Origin: Rhizomys pruinosus
Taxonomy: Eukaryota; Chordata; Mammalia; Rodentia; Spalacidae
DNA: 64,000 bases
Assembly: GCA_009823505.1 (NCBI GenBank)
Contig: VZQC01007129.1
Span: 1,715,905-1,779,904, forward strand
Direction of reading: 5' to 3'
Under the pieces are notes generated by a model, which saw nothing but the letters and a program-made list of their open reading frames with translations, ran no database searches and was not told the origin of the DNA. The translations under genes were made by a program, and so were the position numbers. This document shows positions 11,122 to 22,126 of this stretch, in pieces (position 1 is the stretch's first letter; each line of letters opens with the position of its first letter).

Positions 11122-12570
11122 TTTCTTTTTTTTTAATTGATTTCTGTGTATTTCAGACATTATTTTTCAATTCAGTTCAGGCATATTCCCATTTCCTTTC
11201 CCTCCCCACCCCCCACTCCCCCCAGATCATGCATTCTGCCATAATTGTCTTGCATCTTTCTCTCAGTCTTTTTTAATGCTTAGTTATTCACATTTTCCTC
11301 CATTAACTTTATACTACTCTAAAATACAGATACATAATCTCCACCCATATACAGTAATTACAGAGTCTGAAAATAATTGGTGGGTGGACTCTAGAGCCCA
11401 TTGAGAGATTCACATTCTAACAACATAGTTGCTTTCAGATAAACAGAAATATAACAATAATGTTATTCAGCTCACCTTTCATCTGGGAAATTTGGTGTTA
11501 GCATCCACAAATGAAGGAAACCATTATCCATTTGTCTTTCTGGGACTGTGTTACTTCACTCAGCATAATAGCTTTGAGCTCCATCCATTTACCTGCAAAG
11601 TTCATAATGCCGTCTTTATTTACCACTGAATAGTATTCCATTGTGTAGATGTACCACATTTTTGTCATCCACTAATCTGTTGAGGGGCATTTGGGTTGGT
11701 TCCAGCTCTTTGCTATTGTGAAGAGAGCTGCACTAAATATGGATGTGCATGTATCTTTGTGGTAGTATGAGTCTTTGGGGTATATACCCAGGAGTGGTAT
11801 GCCTGGGTCAGGTGGTAGGCTCATTCTGAGTCTTTTAAGGGTTCTCCACGCTGCTTTCCATAGTGGTTGTACAAGTTTACATTCTCACTAGCAGTGGATG
11901 AGTGTTCCCCTTTCCCCATAACCTCTTCAGCATCTGTTGTCTTTTGTTTTCTTGATCTTAGCTAGCCGTATTGGAGTGAGATGATATCTGAAAGTGGTTT
12001 TAATTTGTATTTCCTTAATTATTAATGATGTTGAACACTTTTTAAGATGTTTCTCAGCCATCTTTCACCAGTGAGGACTGGTGAAGTCTCTGTTCAGCTC
12101 TTTACTCCATCTTTTGAGTAGGTCATTTGTCTTCTTACTTCTTTGTTTTTTGAGTAGTTTATATATTCTTGATGTTAATGCTCTGTCAGATGTATCACTG
12201 GTAAAGATTTCCTCCCACTTTGTGGGTTTTCTCTTCACTTCCTTGATTGTTTCTTTTGCTGTACAGAAGCTTTTGAGTTTTATGAGGTCCCATTTGTCGA
12301 CTGTTGACCTTACTTCCTGTACAGCTGCTGTCTGATTTAGAATGTCTTTTCCTATGGCTATGTTTTGTAGGTTGTTGCCAACTTTTTCTTCTATCACCTT
12401 CAGGGTTTCAAGGCTTCATGTTGAGACCTTTGATTCACTTGGAGTTGATTTTTGTACAGGGTGAGAGGTAGGGGTTTAATTTTGTTCTTCTACAAATGAT
12501 GATCCAGTTTTGCTTAACACCATTTGCTGAAGATGCTATCCTCCCTCCATTGAGTTTTTTTGCCCCTTTG
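11122..12570 (-). mobile_element. L1 3' end, 5'-truncated, antisense
   Basis: The poly(A) tail appears as 'cttttttttaa' at about 11122. Next come the 3' UTR and the ORF2 C-terminal region read on the minus strand. The 110-codon frame at 12065-12397 is the L1 ORF2 segment before the C-terminus (WKLIKLKS-type, 'KVGNNLQNI', 'KRWSKELNR'). Flanking sequence is duplicated over about 100 bp (11005-11121 against 12571-12663), an unusually long target duplication. Confidence 0.85.
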
Positions 12571-12663
12571 TCATCTCACCATTGTTTGCTTTGGTGTCAG
12601 ACTCCTCCCCGCCCTGGAAATTTTGTAAATAATATTTTTATCCATCTGGAAATTTTCTAAATA

Positions 12664-13221
12664 ATATTTTATCATGATGGTTTTCTCTTCTTTTTTTAAA
12701 TTTTTCTTTCCATTATTTAAATATTGGATTTCTGAACCTTTTATTTATTTGCCTTTTATTTGCATTTTTTTGTGCATGTTGGGGTAGTTTCCTCAGTGTC
12801 AACCTGCCAATCCTTTTATTAAGTTGCTCATTTATGCTTTATCCCACATTCTATTTAAAAATTAATTTATCCCTGATCCACACAAAAGATCTCCCTTTCT
12901 CTTTGGAACTGGGGAGTTGGGTTTGGTTCAGTGAGGTTCCCATTGGCTGGAGTGGGCTATAGCTGAGATGAGAGAGTGACACTCTATGGGAACAGGGAAG
13001 CATTTGGACTGTGAGTTGGTTCCCCAGTTCCAGGAGAAGATGCTATTTTCAGGAGAGCCCTGCCACAGCCCAGATTCTTTTCAGTTCTATTGTGTGTTGG
13101 AGCTAATTCATATTGGCTTAAGAGAACCAACCAATGCATTTTCAGGAATTTTGTGAGTTCATTATGAAATGTGCCTATCAATATAGATTAAGTTCTATAA
13201 ACCTTATGTAATATGATCATT
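12664..13221. other. Unrecognised sequence
   Basis: AT-rich; no gene or repeat family recognised. Confidence 0.4.
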
Positions 13222-13598
13222 TGCTTTGGTTTGGATTAATGACCCCCCCAAAGGCTCTTACACTAAAAGCTTTGTCCTCAGGGTGCTACTATGGGGAGAT
13301 GTGAAATCTTTAATATGTGGGGCTTGGTGGAAAGTCCTTGGGCCCTTGCAAATGTCTTTAGTTCCTTAAAGGGAATTGTGAGACCTTCTTGCTCCTTGTT
13401 TCTTTGCCATTAGGTAAATGGCTTTGTTCTGACATGTGTTTCTGCCATAATATCTTGCCTCATAAAGGGCTGAAGAAAACAGGGTCAATCAGTCATGGAC
13501 TGGAAACTTCAAAATCATGAGCCAAATGAAACTATTTTTCTTTGTAAGTTAATTGTCTCAAGTATTTTGTTACAGTGATGGAAAGTTGACAAATATAC
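13222..13598 (+). mobile_element. Old MaLR/MLT-like LTR
   Basis: Runs from 'tgctttggtttggattaatgacc' to 'gttacagtgatggaaagttgacaaata', which resembles the ends of old mammalian MaLR LTRs. It has 'gccaaatgaaactatttttc' in place of the poly(A) region. It is too diverged for a target duplication to be seen. Confidence 0.5.
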
Positions 13599-13689
13599 TT
13601 TTTAATAAATTAGATTAAAATGAAGATAATATGTAGACATTATTGTTACACTTAAAAAATAAAAATTAATTTATTCCATAGCTTTTCAA

Positions 13690-13862
13690 CCTTCCAATAT
13701 GGACTGAAGACTCATGTCTCACCAAGACTCCTCCAAAACTGCAGTGCCAGATGGGGACTGCTGAGACATCCAGCTTGTGGACTGAGCAACTACTGGGGTT
13801 TCAGCCTCTTGTTGGAGACTGCCATTGTTGGACTACCCAGGCTGTATCATGGAGACCAGAAC
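13690..13862 (+). mobile_element. ERVL/MT2-like LTR fragment
   Basis: Shares 'gacatccagc..tgtggactgag' and 'tcagcctct' with the LTR pieces at 1-189 and 38025-38296. Only the 5' part is present. Confidence 0.5.
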
Positions 13863-14029
13863 AGGAAGATCAACAGGATTCAGTGCTTACTGGGCTTTAT
13901 TTGGTGATCATGGGAAAGAAAGACCCCAGTGTGGAGCACAAGGGCAGGACTGATTTTTTTTGGGCTTGCCAAGGAAGAGCCTTCAAATATGACAGCCTAA
14001 TAAAGAAAAAGAAATCATAAGCCAAAGAT

Positions 14030-14350
14030 GCTAAAACCTATGATATGTGTGGCATGCATATCTGCATATTTTGGAGTGATACAAATTGGAGGGAACAACA
14101 GCAACAACAACAACAACAACAACAAAAAGACTGGGTCAAATAACTGACTGAAACACTGAACTTCAGCTTGAAGCAGTAAACTTCTGCATTGAAAAATTTA
14201 AAAGAGACTGAGAAAAAGATGAAAAACATGTTTGGCAGCATGCATGAGCTCTGGTAGGATGTGGGCAAGGAAGGGGGCACGGGTCTAGATTTGATTGGAA
14301 ATTTTGTATGAAATGCACAAAGCTTCAATAAAATTTGGCTTTGAAAAAAT
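14030..14350 (+). mobile_element. L1 3' UTR fragment
   Basis: This is the sense-strand counterpart of the antisense 18.91-19.16 kb L1 3' UTR: a CAA run, 'aagcagtaaacttctgc', 'catgcatgagctctg' and 'ggcacgggtctagatttgat', ending in AATAAAATTTGG. The CAA run at 14096-14124 is part of the UTR. Confidence 0.65.
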
Positions 14351-14371
14351 TAATTTATTCATGGACAATTT

Positions 14372-14373
<2 letters not shown>

Positions 14374-14449
<76 letters not shown>
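14374..14449 (+). repeat. Compound (CA)n(TA)n microsatellite
   Basis: About 39 bp of CA followed directly by about 37 bp of TA. The minus-strand open frame through it is an artefact. Confidence 0.97.
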
Positions 14450-14451
<2 letters not shown>

Positions 14452-15000
14452 GCATTCTGTTGATCCCACCATACCCTGTCCCATGCTCCTTCCTCTCACC
14501 AAGGCTTCACTCCTCCTTACAAATATATCTCCCACTTTCTTGTCTTTTTGTTTGCCATTCACTGAGCTTAACCAGGGCAGACTGCATGGGTGTGGGTGTG
14601 GAGTGAAGCCGTGGAGCATGGGTAACTCAACGGTGGCTACACTGCGGAATATAATGACTCTTCTCTCAGCAGTAATCAACTACCGATAGCTCTGCAGGGA
14701 GAAGCGAGGCCCTGGGAGCCCCTTTCCCATGTTGTGACTGAATATTTATGGATCCCATCATAGGCAGGGATTGTGTAAGTAGCTGCAACTGCTGTTAGTT
14801 CATGAGTGCCACAGCCACACAATGCTTCAAAGTCCATCTTTCATGACCACCGTCCCCATGAACCTTAGAAAGGTCTATATGGGCTGAGCCCTCAGCAACC
14901 ATGAGTGTCTGTGTTCACCTATGCTGCCTGCAAATGAAAGCTTGTTGACAAAGTTGAGGACAGCCCTGATCTATGGACATAAACACACATATGTAAGAGG
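14450..15000. other. Unrecognised sequence, possibly L1 3' UTR relic
   Basis: No clear family. The position, directly before antisense L1 ORF2 sequence, suggests an old L1 3' UTR, but this is inference. Confidence 0.35.
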
Positions 15001-15745
15001 CAGTTTAAAAATATGTCCATTTAGCAAAACAGAAGCGTATGTTCCCACCTAGGGCCTAGAACCTCTTGAATCATGGGCTTTTGACCAAATAACAGTATAC
15101 TTTCCCATGGAGCAGGCCTCTTTACTAAAATGATGGTGCCATTTGGCTTAGTTTCACGAGTTCTTGTTTGTGATTTGTTGGCCTGTGATATCAAGGTTGG
15201 GTTCAGAAAGTCCTTTCCTGTGTCTATAAGTTCCAGAGGATCTTTACTTGCTCCTTTATCAGATTTGGTGTACCAAGTCTTATGTTGAGGTCCTTGATAC
15301 ATTTGAAGTTGAGTTTTGTGCAGAGTGAGAAATAGGGATTTAGTTTCATTCTTTTACACATAGCTATCCAGTTTGACCAGCACTATTTGTCAATGTGTGT
15401 TTTGGGTCCTTTTGTCAAAAATCAGGCTGTAAGTGGGTGGACTTAAATCTGTGTCCTCATTGATCATGTGTCTCTTTTGTAGCCAGTACCATGATGTTTT
15501 TAGTATGATAACACTGTAATATAATTTGAAATCAGGAATGGTGACATCTCCACTCTGGTATTCTTGAAGTTGTTTTGGATGCCCTGGAGATTTTGTGTTT
15601 CCATATGAAATTTGAGATTTCTCCAATTTCTGTAAGGAATTTCATTGACATTTTGATGAGGATTGCATCAAATCTATAAGTAGATTGTGATGCCTGGTAA
15701 GTTGTCCAGACTCCAAGGGATGGACCCACACCCAAGAGCATTTGG
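15001..15745 (-). mobile_element. L1 ORF2 fragment, antisense
   Basis: Minus-strand frames at 15021-15302 and 15390-15626 carry L1 ORF2 features downstream of the RT domain: 'PDFKLYYSVIILKTSWYW', 'KRTQNTH' and 'LELIDTGKDFLNPTL'. Frame changes show that it is dead. Confidence 0.8.
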
Positions 15746-16330
15746 GAAACACAAATTATATTCTATAGATTTGTAGAAGAGAATGAACAACTGTTGAGTG
15801 GTCACCCCTAAATGGGACATCTATATCAATGCCCCACCTTCAGGCTTAGGGAACATCATAGAAGAGGTGGTGGGAAGAATGCACTAGCCAGTAGGTAGGG
15901 CATATCTTTGCAATGCTGTCTTCTGGACATGGCTAATATTCTCATGAACTAACAGCCTCTGTGGTTACCTGAAGAAAATCAAGTCAACAATACCAGTCAA
16001 CATTCTAATAGGCAGAAGCAAATGGAGAGTATGTGGTGGGTGAAGGGTGTTATGTTGAGAGTGTTGGGGAGGAGTGGGAGACAGCAATTAGAGACACATA
16101 GGATCAAGACATTGTTTCTATGTATAAGATTGTTAAATAACAAATTAACTGTATTTTATTTTAAAAAAGTTTTCACAATAGCATGGGAGCCTTAACCCAG
16201 GAACCCAACAGAAAAGTGTCTCAAAGATAGGCGGTAAGCAGAGTAGAGCCTTGAAACAAATCCTACAGTTCAAGAAGCAAGCAAGATGAATGCTGGATCT
16301 GACCAGATGTGTAAGAATAACAATCCATAG
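15746..16330. other. Unrecognised sequence
   Basis: No gene or repeat family recognised. Confidence 0.4.
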
Positions 16331-16335
16331 CCTCA

Positions 16336-18122
16336 TGTATTAGTCACTTTCTGTTGCTGTGATAAAACACCACAACCAAAGGAACTTATAAAAGGAAGAG
16401 TTTATTTGAGCTTATGATGGATGGTTCCAGGGAATTAGAGTCCATTGTGGCAGGAGGCATGGTGGCTGGAGCTGGAGCAGCAGGCTGAGGGTCACATCTC
16501 GCAATGAGCACAGGAAGCAGAGAGAAAGCGACTGGAGACAGCAAGACTTGTTAAACTCACTAAGCCTGGCCCCAATAACGTACATACTCTAGCACAGCCA
16601 CACCTTCTAAGACCTCCAAGAACAGTGCCACCAACTGGAGACAAATGTCTGAATACTTAAAGCCTATGGGGGACACTCATTCAAACCACCACATTCCACT
16701 TCCTGGCCCCCATAGGCTCCTGACCATATAAAATGCAAAATGCATTTAGTCCAACCTTAAAAGTCCCCATAGTCTTTACCAGTTTCAATGCCATTCAAAA
16801 GTCTACAGTCCAAAGTCTCTTCTGAGACTCAGGCCAATCTCTTAACTGTAAGCTCCTGTAAAATCAAAAGGCAAATTACAAACTCCCAATGTACAGTGGA
16901 ACTGAATACACATTCCCATTCCAAAAGGGAGGAATAGAGGCATAGTGAGGAAATACTGGACCAAAACAAGACCAAAAACCTGCAGGGCAAACACCAAGTC
17001 CAGTAGCTCCATGTGCAACTTCTGGGACTTGACTTCCAAAGGGCTTAGATGGCTCAGCTCTTCCAGCTTTGCTTGCAACATACATCTCTTTCTTAGGCTG
17101 GTACCACTCCCTGTATGCAGCTCTCCTTGGCAAATATCTCACAGGTCTGGCATCTTGAATGTCTTCTTGGGGTCTCCGCTGCCAACCAGACTTCACATTC
17201 ACAGCTTCATGCAATGGCCTATCAGGGCCTTCTTTATGCAGGGACACCCCTGCTGCACTCTGCCTGACCTTGGCAGCTCTCTGAAACCGTGGAGGAAGAA
17301 CTGATGACCCCTTCACTCTTGCAAACTTCATGCCTCTAAAGCCAGCACCACGTGAATGAAATTGCCGAATCTGGCTGCAAGTTCGGGATGGACTCTGGCC
17401 TATTTCAACCACATTTGCAACTTTTCTCTGCCCTGGACTTGTTGGAGGATTAGCTGGGTGTGGTCTTGCCCTGAAGGTATTGATTCTGTTGTTTACTTGT
17501 AAATCTCGAGGCCTCTCCTTAATCACTTTAATCTCACCTTTCCCATTGTTTACTTGTAAATATCTAGGCCTCTCCTTAATCACTTTAGTCTCCTTATGAA
17601 AGGGAGCCTCTCCTTCACATGCCTTGGCCACATCTTTAATCTTCCTCATGTACTTTTCAGATCCAAACTGTACATTCTGCATTTCTTTCTGCCCCATCTG
17701 CTCTTCTTCACTCTAGATCTGTACAATATTCACCATTAAAAGCCATGCCATCATTTCTACATTAGGCTGTCTTGAAATATCTTCGGCCAAAGACATTAGT
17801 CCATTGCTTTTCAACTTAACATCAGGCAAGCATTTGAGCTGTGGGCAAACTGCTGCCAGATTAAAATATCCCAGTTGCAGCCTAAGTGTTTATTTTCCTC
17901 TGCAACTACATTTTTTGCAGCAATGCTTTCTTCCAGGCTTCTACTAGAATGGCCTGTTAAGCTCTGCTTACAGTAGTCAACAGCTTTTCTAGCCCAAAGT
18001 TCCAAAGTCTTCCACATTTCTCCAAACATCCACATGGTCAGGTTCTTCACAGCCAACTGTCCACTCTCTGGTACCAAATAACTGTATTAGTCACTTTTCT
18101 GTTGCTGTGATAAAACACCTCA
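16336..18122 (-). mobile_element. MaLR retrotransposon with internal region
   Basis: Minus-strand element: a complete 3' LTR (16336-16693, TGTATTAG to ACCACA as read on plus), about 1390 bp of internal sequence, then only a 35-bp stub of the 5' LTR (18083-18117). The internal region opens with 'ggtaccagagagtgg' next to the 5' stub, as in other MaLRs. CCTCA occurs directly outside both ends (16331-16335 and 18118-18122), so the stub may be the true end of the insertion. Confidence 0.8.
16876..17697 (-). pseudogene. 273-codon open frame in MaLR internal region
   Basis: The frame is open for 822 bp in the sense direction of the MaLR element. The predicted protein begins MGQKEMQNVQFGSEK and is basic and proline-rich. 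Residues about 38-70 hold two copies of 'KVIKERPRxLQVNN', which come from a tandem repeat of about 45 bp at 17489-17585. I recognise no Gag, protease or other domain. MaLR internal regions are generally regarded as derived from gag but non-coding, so this may be chance survival. A related but shorter internal segment at 190-659 has no such frame. I call it unproven coding sequence within a retroelement, not a host gene. Confidence 0.35.
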
Positions 18123-18648
18123 CCTACCTAGATGATTGTATGAATGCTTAATGGGAGGAAAAGGGAAATCAGCACTGTTCTAAGAAGGGTTGCTAGTCAT
18201 TATTTATCATGGCTTGCCAAGCATGCCCTCTTTGATGTTTTGAACAGAAAAGACAAAAAAAAAGTGACAGATGTGTTAGCTCTGGTAAAAGAAATATTTA
18301 AAAACCCAGTATCTCTCAAAAAGCCAGTATGTTTTTGGCATGCCATCAAGATACAAAATCTCATGGATTTCAAAACAGAAACATGACAGACTCTTCTGGC
18401 AGCCCTTGATACCCAGAGCCAGAAAATGCTATGCAGACTTGAGATCTGCCATGAGATTTTTTCCTGTACTTCCAGGACTCTGAAGTGTGCATTATCACAG
18501 CTCTTCAGAGCTGCACAGCTCTCCAGAGCCACACAGGCCAGTCCTCCCACATTTGAGTAGGTCCTGGGATTGTTTGTGACACAGGGACACTTCCATTCTG
18601 TCTTGACCACTCTGACTCCCAAACTCCACCTACAAGATTGTCTTTTAA
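18123..18648. other. Unrecognised sequence
   Basis: No repeat family recognised. Overlapping frames on both strands at 18144-18622 (80 and 140 codons) show no domain. A hairpin-like run of AGCTCTTCAGAGCTG stands at about 18498-18512. Confidence 0.4.
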
Positions 18649-18649
18649 A

Positions 18650-19440
18650 AGGCTCTTACTTTCTTTTTCTTTTTTTATTCTGAGATATTTTATTTTTATT
18701 TTATTTTTAAGTTAATTTTTATTCAGTGCATTTCATACAACATTTCTTAATCAAATTTAGATTCATTCCCCCATCCATGCCCACCCCTTGTGCCTCCCAC
18801 CCCCTGCCAGAGCTCATGGATTATTCCATACCTGTTAACTTCTGTCTTGCATCTTTTTCTAAGTCTTTTTTAAATTAATTAATTAATTAATTAATTATTT
18901 TATCAAATCTAGGCCCATGTCCCCCCCAATTCCCCCACCCCATCAGAGCTCATGCATTCTGCTAAACAAGCTTTTCATTTCTTTCTCTGTCTTTCTCAAT
19001 ACTCTCCATGTGGAAGTTGACTGTTTTGAGCAGAATTTCATTGTTTCAGTCAATTCATCGATGCAGTCCTTTCTGTTGTTGTTGTTGTTGTTGTTTCCAA
19101 TATTCATCACTCCCAACTGCTTTGGAAAAAAGCTCAAGGGGCTGTGCACAAGAAATACTTACAACTAGGTAATTGGCACTAGCATCCACAGATGAGGGAT
19201 ACCATTCGTCGTTTGTTTTTCTGGGACTGTGTTACTTCACTCAGCATGATGTCCTCTAGCTCCAGCCATTTTCCTGCAAAGCTCATGATGTTGTCTTTCT
19301 TTACTGCTGCATAGAACTCCATTGTGTAGATGTACCACATTTTCTCTATCCACTCATCAGTTGAGGGGCATTTGGGTTGGTTCCAGCTCCTTGCTATTGT
19401 GAAGAGAGCTGAAATAAACATGGCCGTGCATGTATCTTTG
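18650..19440 (-). mobile_element. L1 3' end, antisense
   Basis: Two L1 3' UTR-like blocks (18650-18840 and 18905-19160, the latter with the GTT run equal to the CAA run of the 14-kb copy), then the ORF2 C-terminus on the minus strand at 19179-19421 ('WYIYTMEFYAAVKKD', 'KWLELEDIMLSEVTQSQK'). An (AATT)n run lies at 18873-18897. Confidence 0.8.
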
Positions 19441-19662
19441 CAGTGGGGATTTCTCGGTCTTTTATAACCTTTTCCATGCAGAAGTTTATTGTTTTGGTCA
19501 GTTCTTTGAACAGGTATTTCTCTCTCTTTTTTTCCCTCTTTATATTATTCCAAAATATGCATATATGACTCCACTCATAAATCAAAATTACAAAGTCTGA
19601 AAATAAACTATAGGTTACTTGCAAAACACATTTAGGGATTCACATTTTGTTTTTATTTTATT

Positions 19663-19693
<31 letters not shown>

Positions 19694-19957
19694 TTTTTGA
19701 GACAGGGTCTCCCTGTAGCCCCAGCTGTCCTGGAACTCACTCTGTAGACCAAGCTGGCCTTGAACTCACAAAGATCCACCTACCTCTGCCTCCCAAGTGC
19801 TAGGATTAAAGGCATGAACCACCATGCCTGGTGAGATTCACATTTTAACAGTAAAGTTTCATGCAAAGAAGTATAACTTTAAATTCTTTTCTTTAGACAA
19901 TGAATACATATCTTCCACCCATATATGGTAATTACAATGTGTGAATATAAGTGGTAG
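19441..19957 (-). mobile_element. Second L1 3' UTR piece, antisense
   Basis: Contains 'aaattacaaagtctgaaaataaac' and 'cacccatatatggtaattac', matching the 11.3-kb L1 3' UTR. A B1 interrupts it at 19649-19834. Confidence 0.65.
19649..19834 (-). mobile_element. B1 SINE with TTTA tail and target duplication
   Basis: Antisense full-length B1 ('gagacagggtctccctgtag' to 'accaccatgcctggt') with its tail expanded to (TTTA)n at about 19655-19695. It is flanked by an exact 12-bp repeat, GATTCACATTTT, at 19637-19648 and 19835-19846. Confidence 0.95.
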
Positions 19958-19958
19958 G

Positions 19959-20134
19959 TGTATTAGTCACTTATCTGTTGCTGTGATAAAACCACCATGA
20001 CTAAGGGAACTTATAAAAGGAAAAGTTTATTTGAGCTTATGATTGACAGTTCCAGGGAATTAGAGTCCACTGTGGTGGGAGGCATGATGGCTGGAGCTGG
20101 AGCAGAAAGCCAAGTTTCACATCTTGCAATAAGC

Positions 20135-20193
<59 letters not shown>

Positions 20194-20320
20194 GAGACCA
20201 CAAGGCTTGTTAAACTCACTAAATCCACCCCCAATTATGTACTTCCTCAAGCACAGCCACACCTTCTAAGACCTCCAAGAACAGTGCCACCAACTGGAAA
20301 CAAAATGTATGAATACTTAA
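19959..20320 (-). mobile_element. MaLR (MT-type) LTR, 5' end lost
   Basis: Minus-strand LTR starting on plus with TGTATTAGTCACTTATCTG. It runs to 'gaatacttaaagc', where about 40 bp of its sense 5' end are missing and a B1 follows. Inside is a (GA)n tract at 20138-20190, in the same spot as in the 660-1057 copy. Confidence 0.85.
20138..20190 (+). repeat. (GA)n microsatellite inside LTR
   Basis: About 53 bp of pure GA, an independent expansion of the LTR's short CT run. Confidence 0.95.
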
Positions 20321-20466
20321 AGCTTGATCTTTTTGAGTTAGGGTCTATCTGTAGCCCCAGCTTGTCTGGAACTGTCTATGTAGCCCAGGCTGGTCTTAAT
20401 CTTATAGAGGTCTGCCTGCCTCTGCTTTCAGAAAGGTAGATTTAAGGTGTACATTACTACACACAG
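20321..20466 (-). mobile_element. B1 SINE, old
   Basis: Antisense B1 traces: 'gttagggtctatctgtagccccagc', 'tagcccaggctggtctta' and 'gaggtctgcctgcctctgc'. Confidence 0.75.
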
Positions 20467-21557
20467 CTTTATATCTGGTGTTTTAAAATTTGGCTTGTTC
20501 TTGATTTTCCAAAGGTCTAAGGTGCACAATTAAGTGACCTATAGGTATCAACTTCCCTCTTTGGAATGCTTTCCTTGTATCCCATAGAATTTTCATTGTT
20601 TTTATTTCATTTTTATTCATTTTTAGGAAGTTTTACATTTCCTTCTTGGTTTCTTCAGTGAAATTAGTGTGATGTCTAATCTCCATGTGTTTGTGAAATT
20701 TTTTATAGTTTGATTTCTAGCTTTGTTCCGTTATGACTAGGCAGAATAGAAGAAGTTATTTCAATTTTCCTGTATTCATTGAGATTGACTTTATATCCCA
20801 TTATGTAATCTATTTTAGAGATCATATTTTGTCATCATGGTCTGCTGAGAAGAATGTGTTTTCTGAAGTGTTTGAATGTAAGTAATGACTATAAGTGTAT
20901 GTTAAGTACGTTTGTTCTGTGCCATTTAATTCCAATGGCTTTTTGTTTTTATTGATCTGGATGATCTGTCTAATGATAAGAGTGGGTATTCTAGTCACCA
21001 CTACTACTGTGTTGAGACTGTATATCTAGTAGTACTTGTTTTCTGAAATTGGGTACACCTGTGTTACGTGTGCATATGTTTAGAATTGTAATGTCCTCTT
21101 GATAGATGTTTCCCTTCATCATTATGAAATGACCTTCTTCATCTGTCATGACTACTATTTGTTTGAGGTCTATTTTGTTAGACATAGTTAATGTTGCCTG
21201 ATCATTTCATAGTTTGCTTGTAATTCCTTTTTTTTACCTTTTCACCCTTGTCTATCTTTAATGGTGAACTGCTTTTTGGAGGCAGATAAAAGATGAATCC
21301 TATCTGTTAATCCAATCTTCTAATATGTGGCTTTTGATTGGGAAATCAAGATGATTAATATTGGGGTTTTTGAAAGATGTGTATTGATTTATATCATTTT
21401 AAATTTTATAGTGTTTGGTGTTTTCCTAATCCTCATTTGTTTAACTACTGTTACAGCATTTTAATCTCCCCATAACCTCAACAATGCATTTATTATCCTC
21501 TTCAGTCTAAAGAATTCTTTCCAGTGTCCCTTTGTGTTCTGGCTTGTTGATTACACA
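20467..21557 (-). mobile_element. L1 ORF2 5' half, antisense
   Basis: The minus-strand frame at 20991-21185 reads as the L1 endonuclease domain ('ITILNICTRNTGVPNF', 'KQVLLDIQSQ'). The flanking text continues into the linker. The L1 is interrupted at 21558-28701 by the provirus and appears to continue to about 29.1 kb. Confidence 0.75.
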
Positions 21558-21563
21558 TTTCTT

Positions 21564-21925
21564 TGTCGCTCTCCTCGTCGCTCTCTGTTCCCGGCCGGCA
21601 GGAAAAAGGAGAGGACACACTCTTGTTCTTCCAGACGCAGTTTATTCAGGCAACTCATACACCAACTCTCCTCTCCTTCCAGTGTCTCCTACTCATATCC
21701 CCTCTCTCAACCCTGCCTCCTGCAAGGGCGCGAGCGCCATGGCAGTCTCTCATTGGTCTGTAAGTGGTATGCACAATATACGGAAGTCAGCGGACACACT
21801 AATGAGGGTTCAGGTTTGGCATTCTCTTATTGGCTGGGGAATGAGCTGGGCAGTCAGGCAACAATCAGGCGATAAGACCTGGCCAGGGTCCAAAGCGCCA
21901 TTTTGGCCAACGCCCACTCTCCACA
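21564..21925 (-). repeat. 3' LTR of class II provirus
   Basis: 362 bp, TG...CA. On the minus strand it has two CCAAT boxes (plus-strand ATTGG at 21752-21756 and 21829-21833) and an AATAAA poly(A) signal (21641-21646) followed by a GT-rich stretch, giving a U3-R-U5 order. No clear TATA box is seen. It differs from the 5' LTR at 18 positions by my hand count, mostly at CpG sites. Confidence 0.95.
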
Positions 21926-21941
21926 TCTCCCCCTTTCTTTT
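21926..21941 (-). promoter_or_regulatory. Polypurine tract
   Basis: Sense-strand AAAAGAAAGGGGGAGA lies directly before the 3' LTR. This is the expected primer site for plus-strand DNA synthesis in reverse transcription, and it is intact. Confidence 0.9.
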
Positions 21942-22126
21942 ATAATATGGCAGAGAGAATGCCTATCTTAGGTTGCCCCTGCAGAGGTATTCCTTACCCA
22001 TGATGGGGTTAAACAAACAGCATAGGTTTGTTCCCTGTCTTAGGTTGGTAATACATGCAGCAGGTCTTACCTGTCTTTGACTACTTCTCTAGCATGCCAA
22101 GCCAAACTTGAGGTGAACTGCCCAGT

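Noticed and set aside
14038..14679. Minus-strand frames with poly-cysteine and Ile-Tyr/Cys-Val repeats
   Set aside because: Translations of CAA, CA and TA repeats.
21532..21945. Overlapping 113- and 137-codon frames on the plus strand
   Set aside because: They run antisense through the 3' LTR; matching frames occur over the 5' LTR, so they are LTR shadows.
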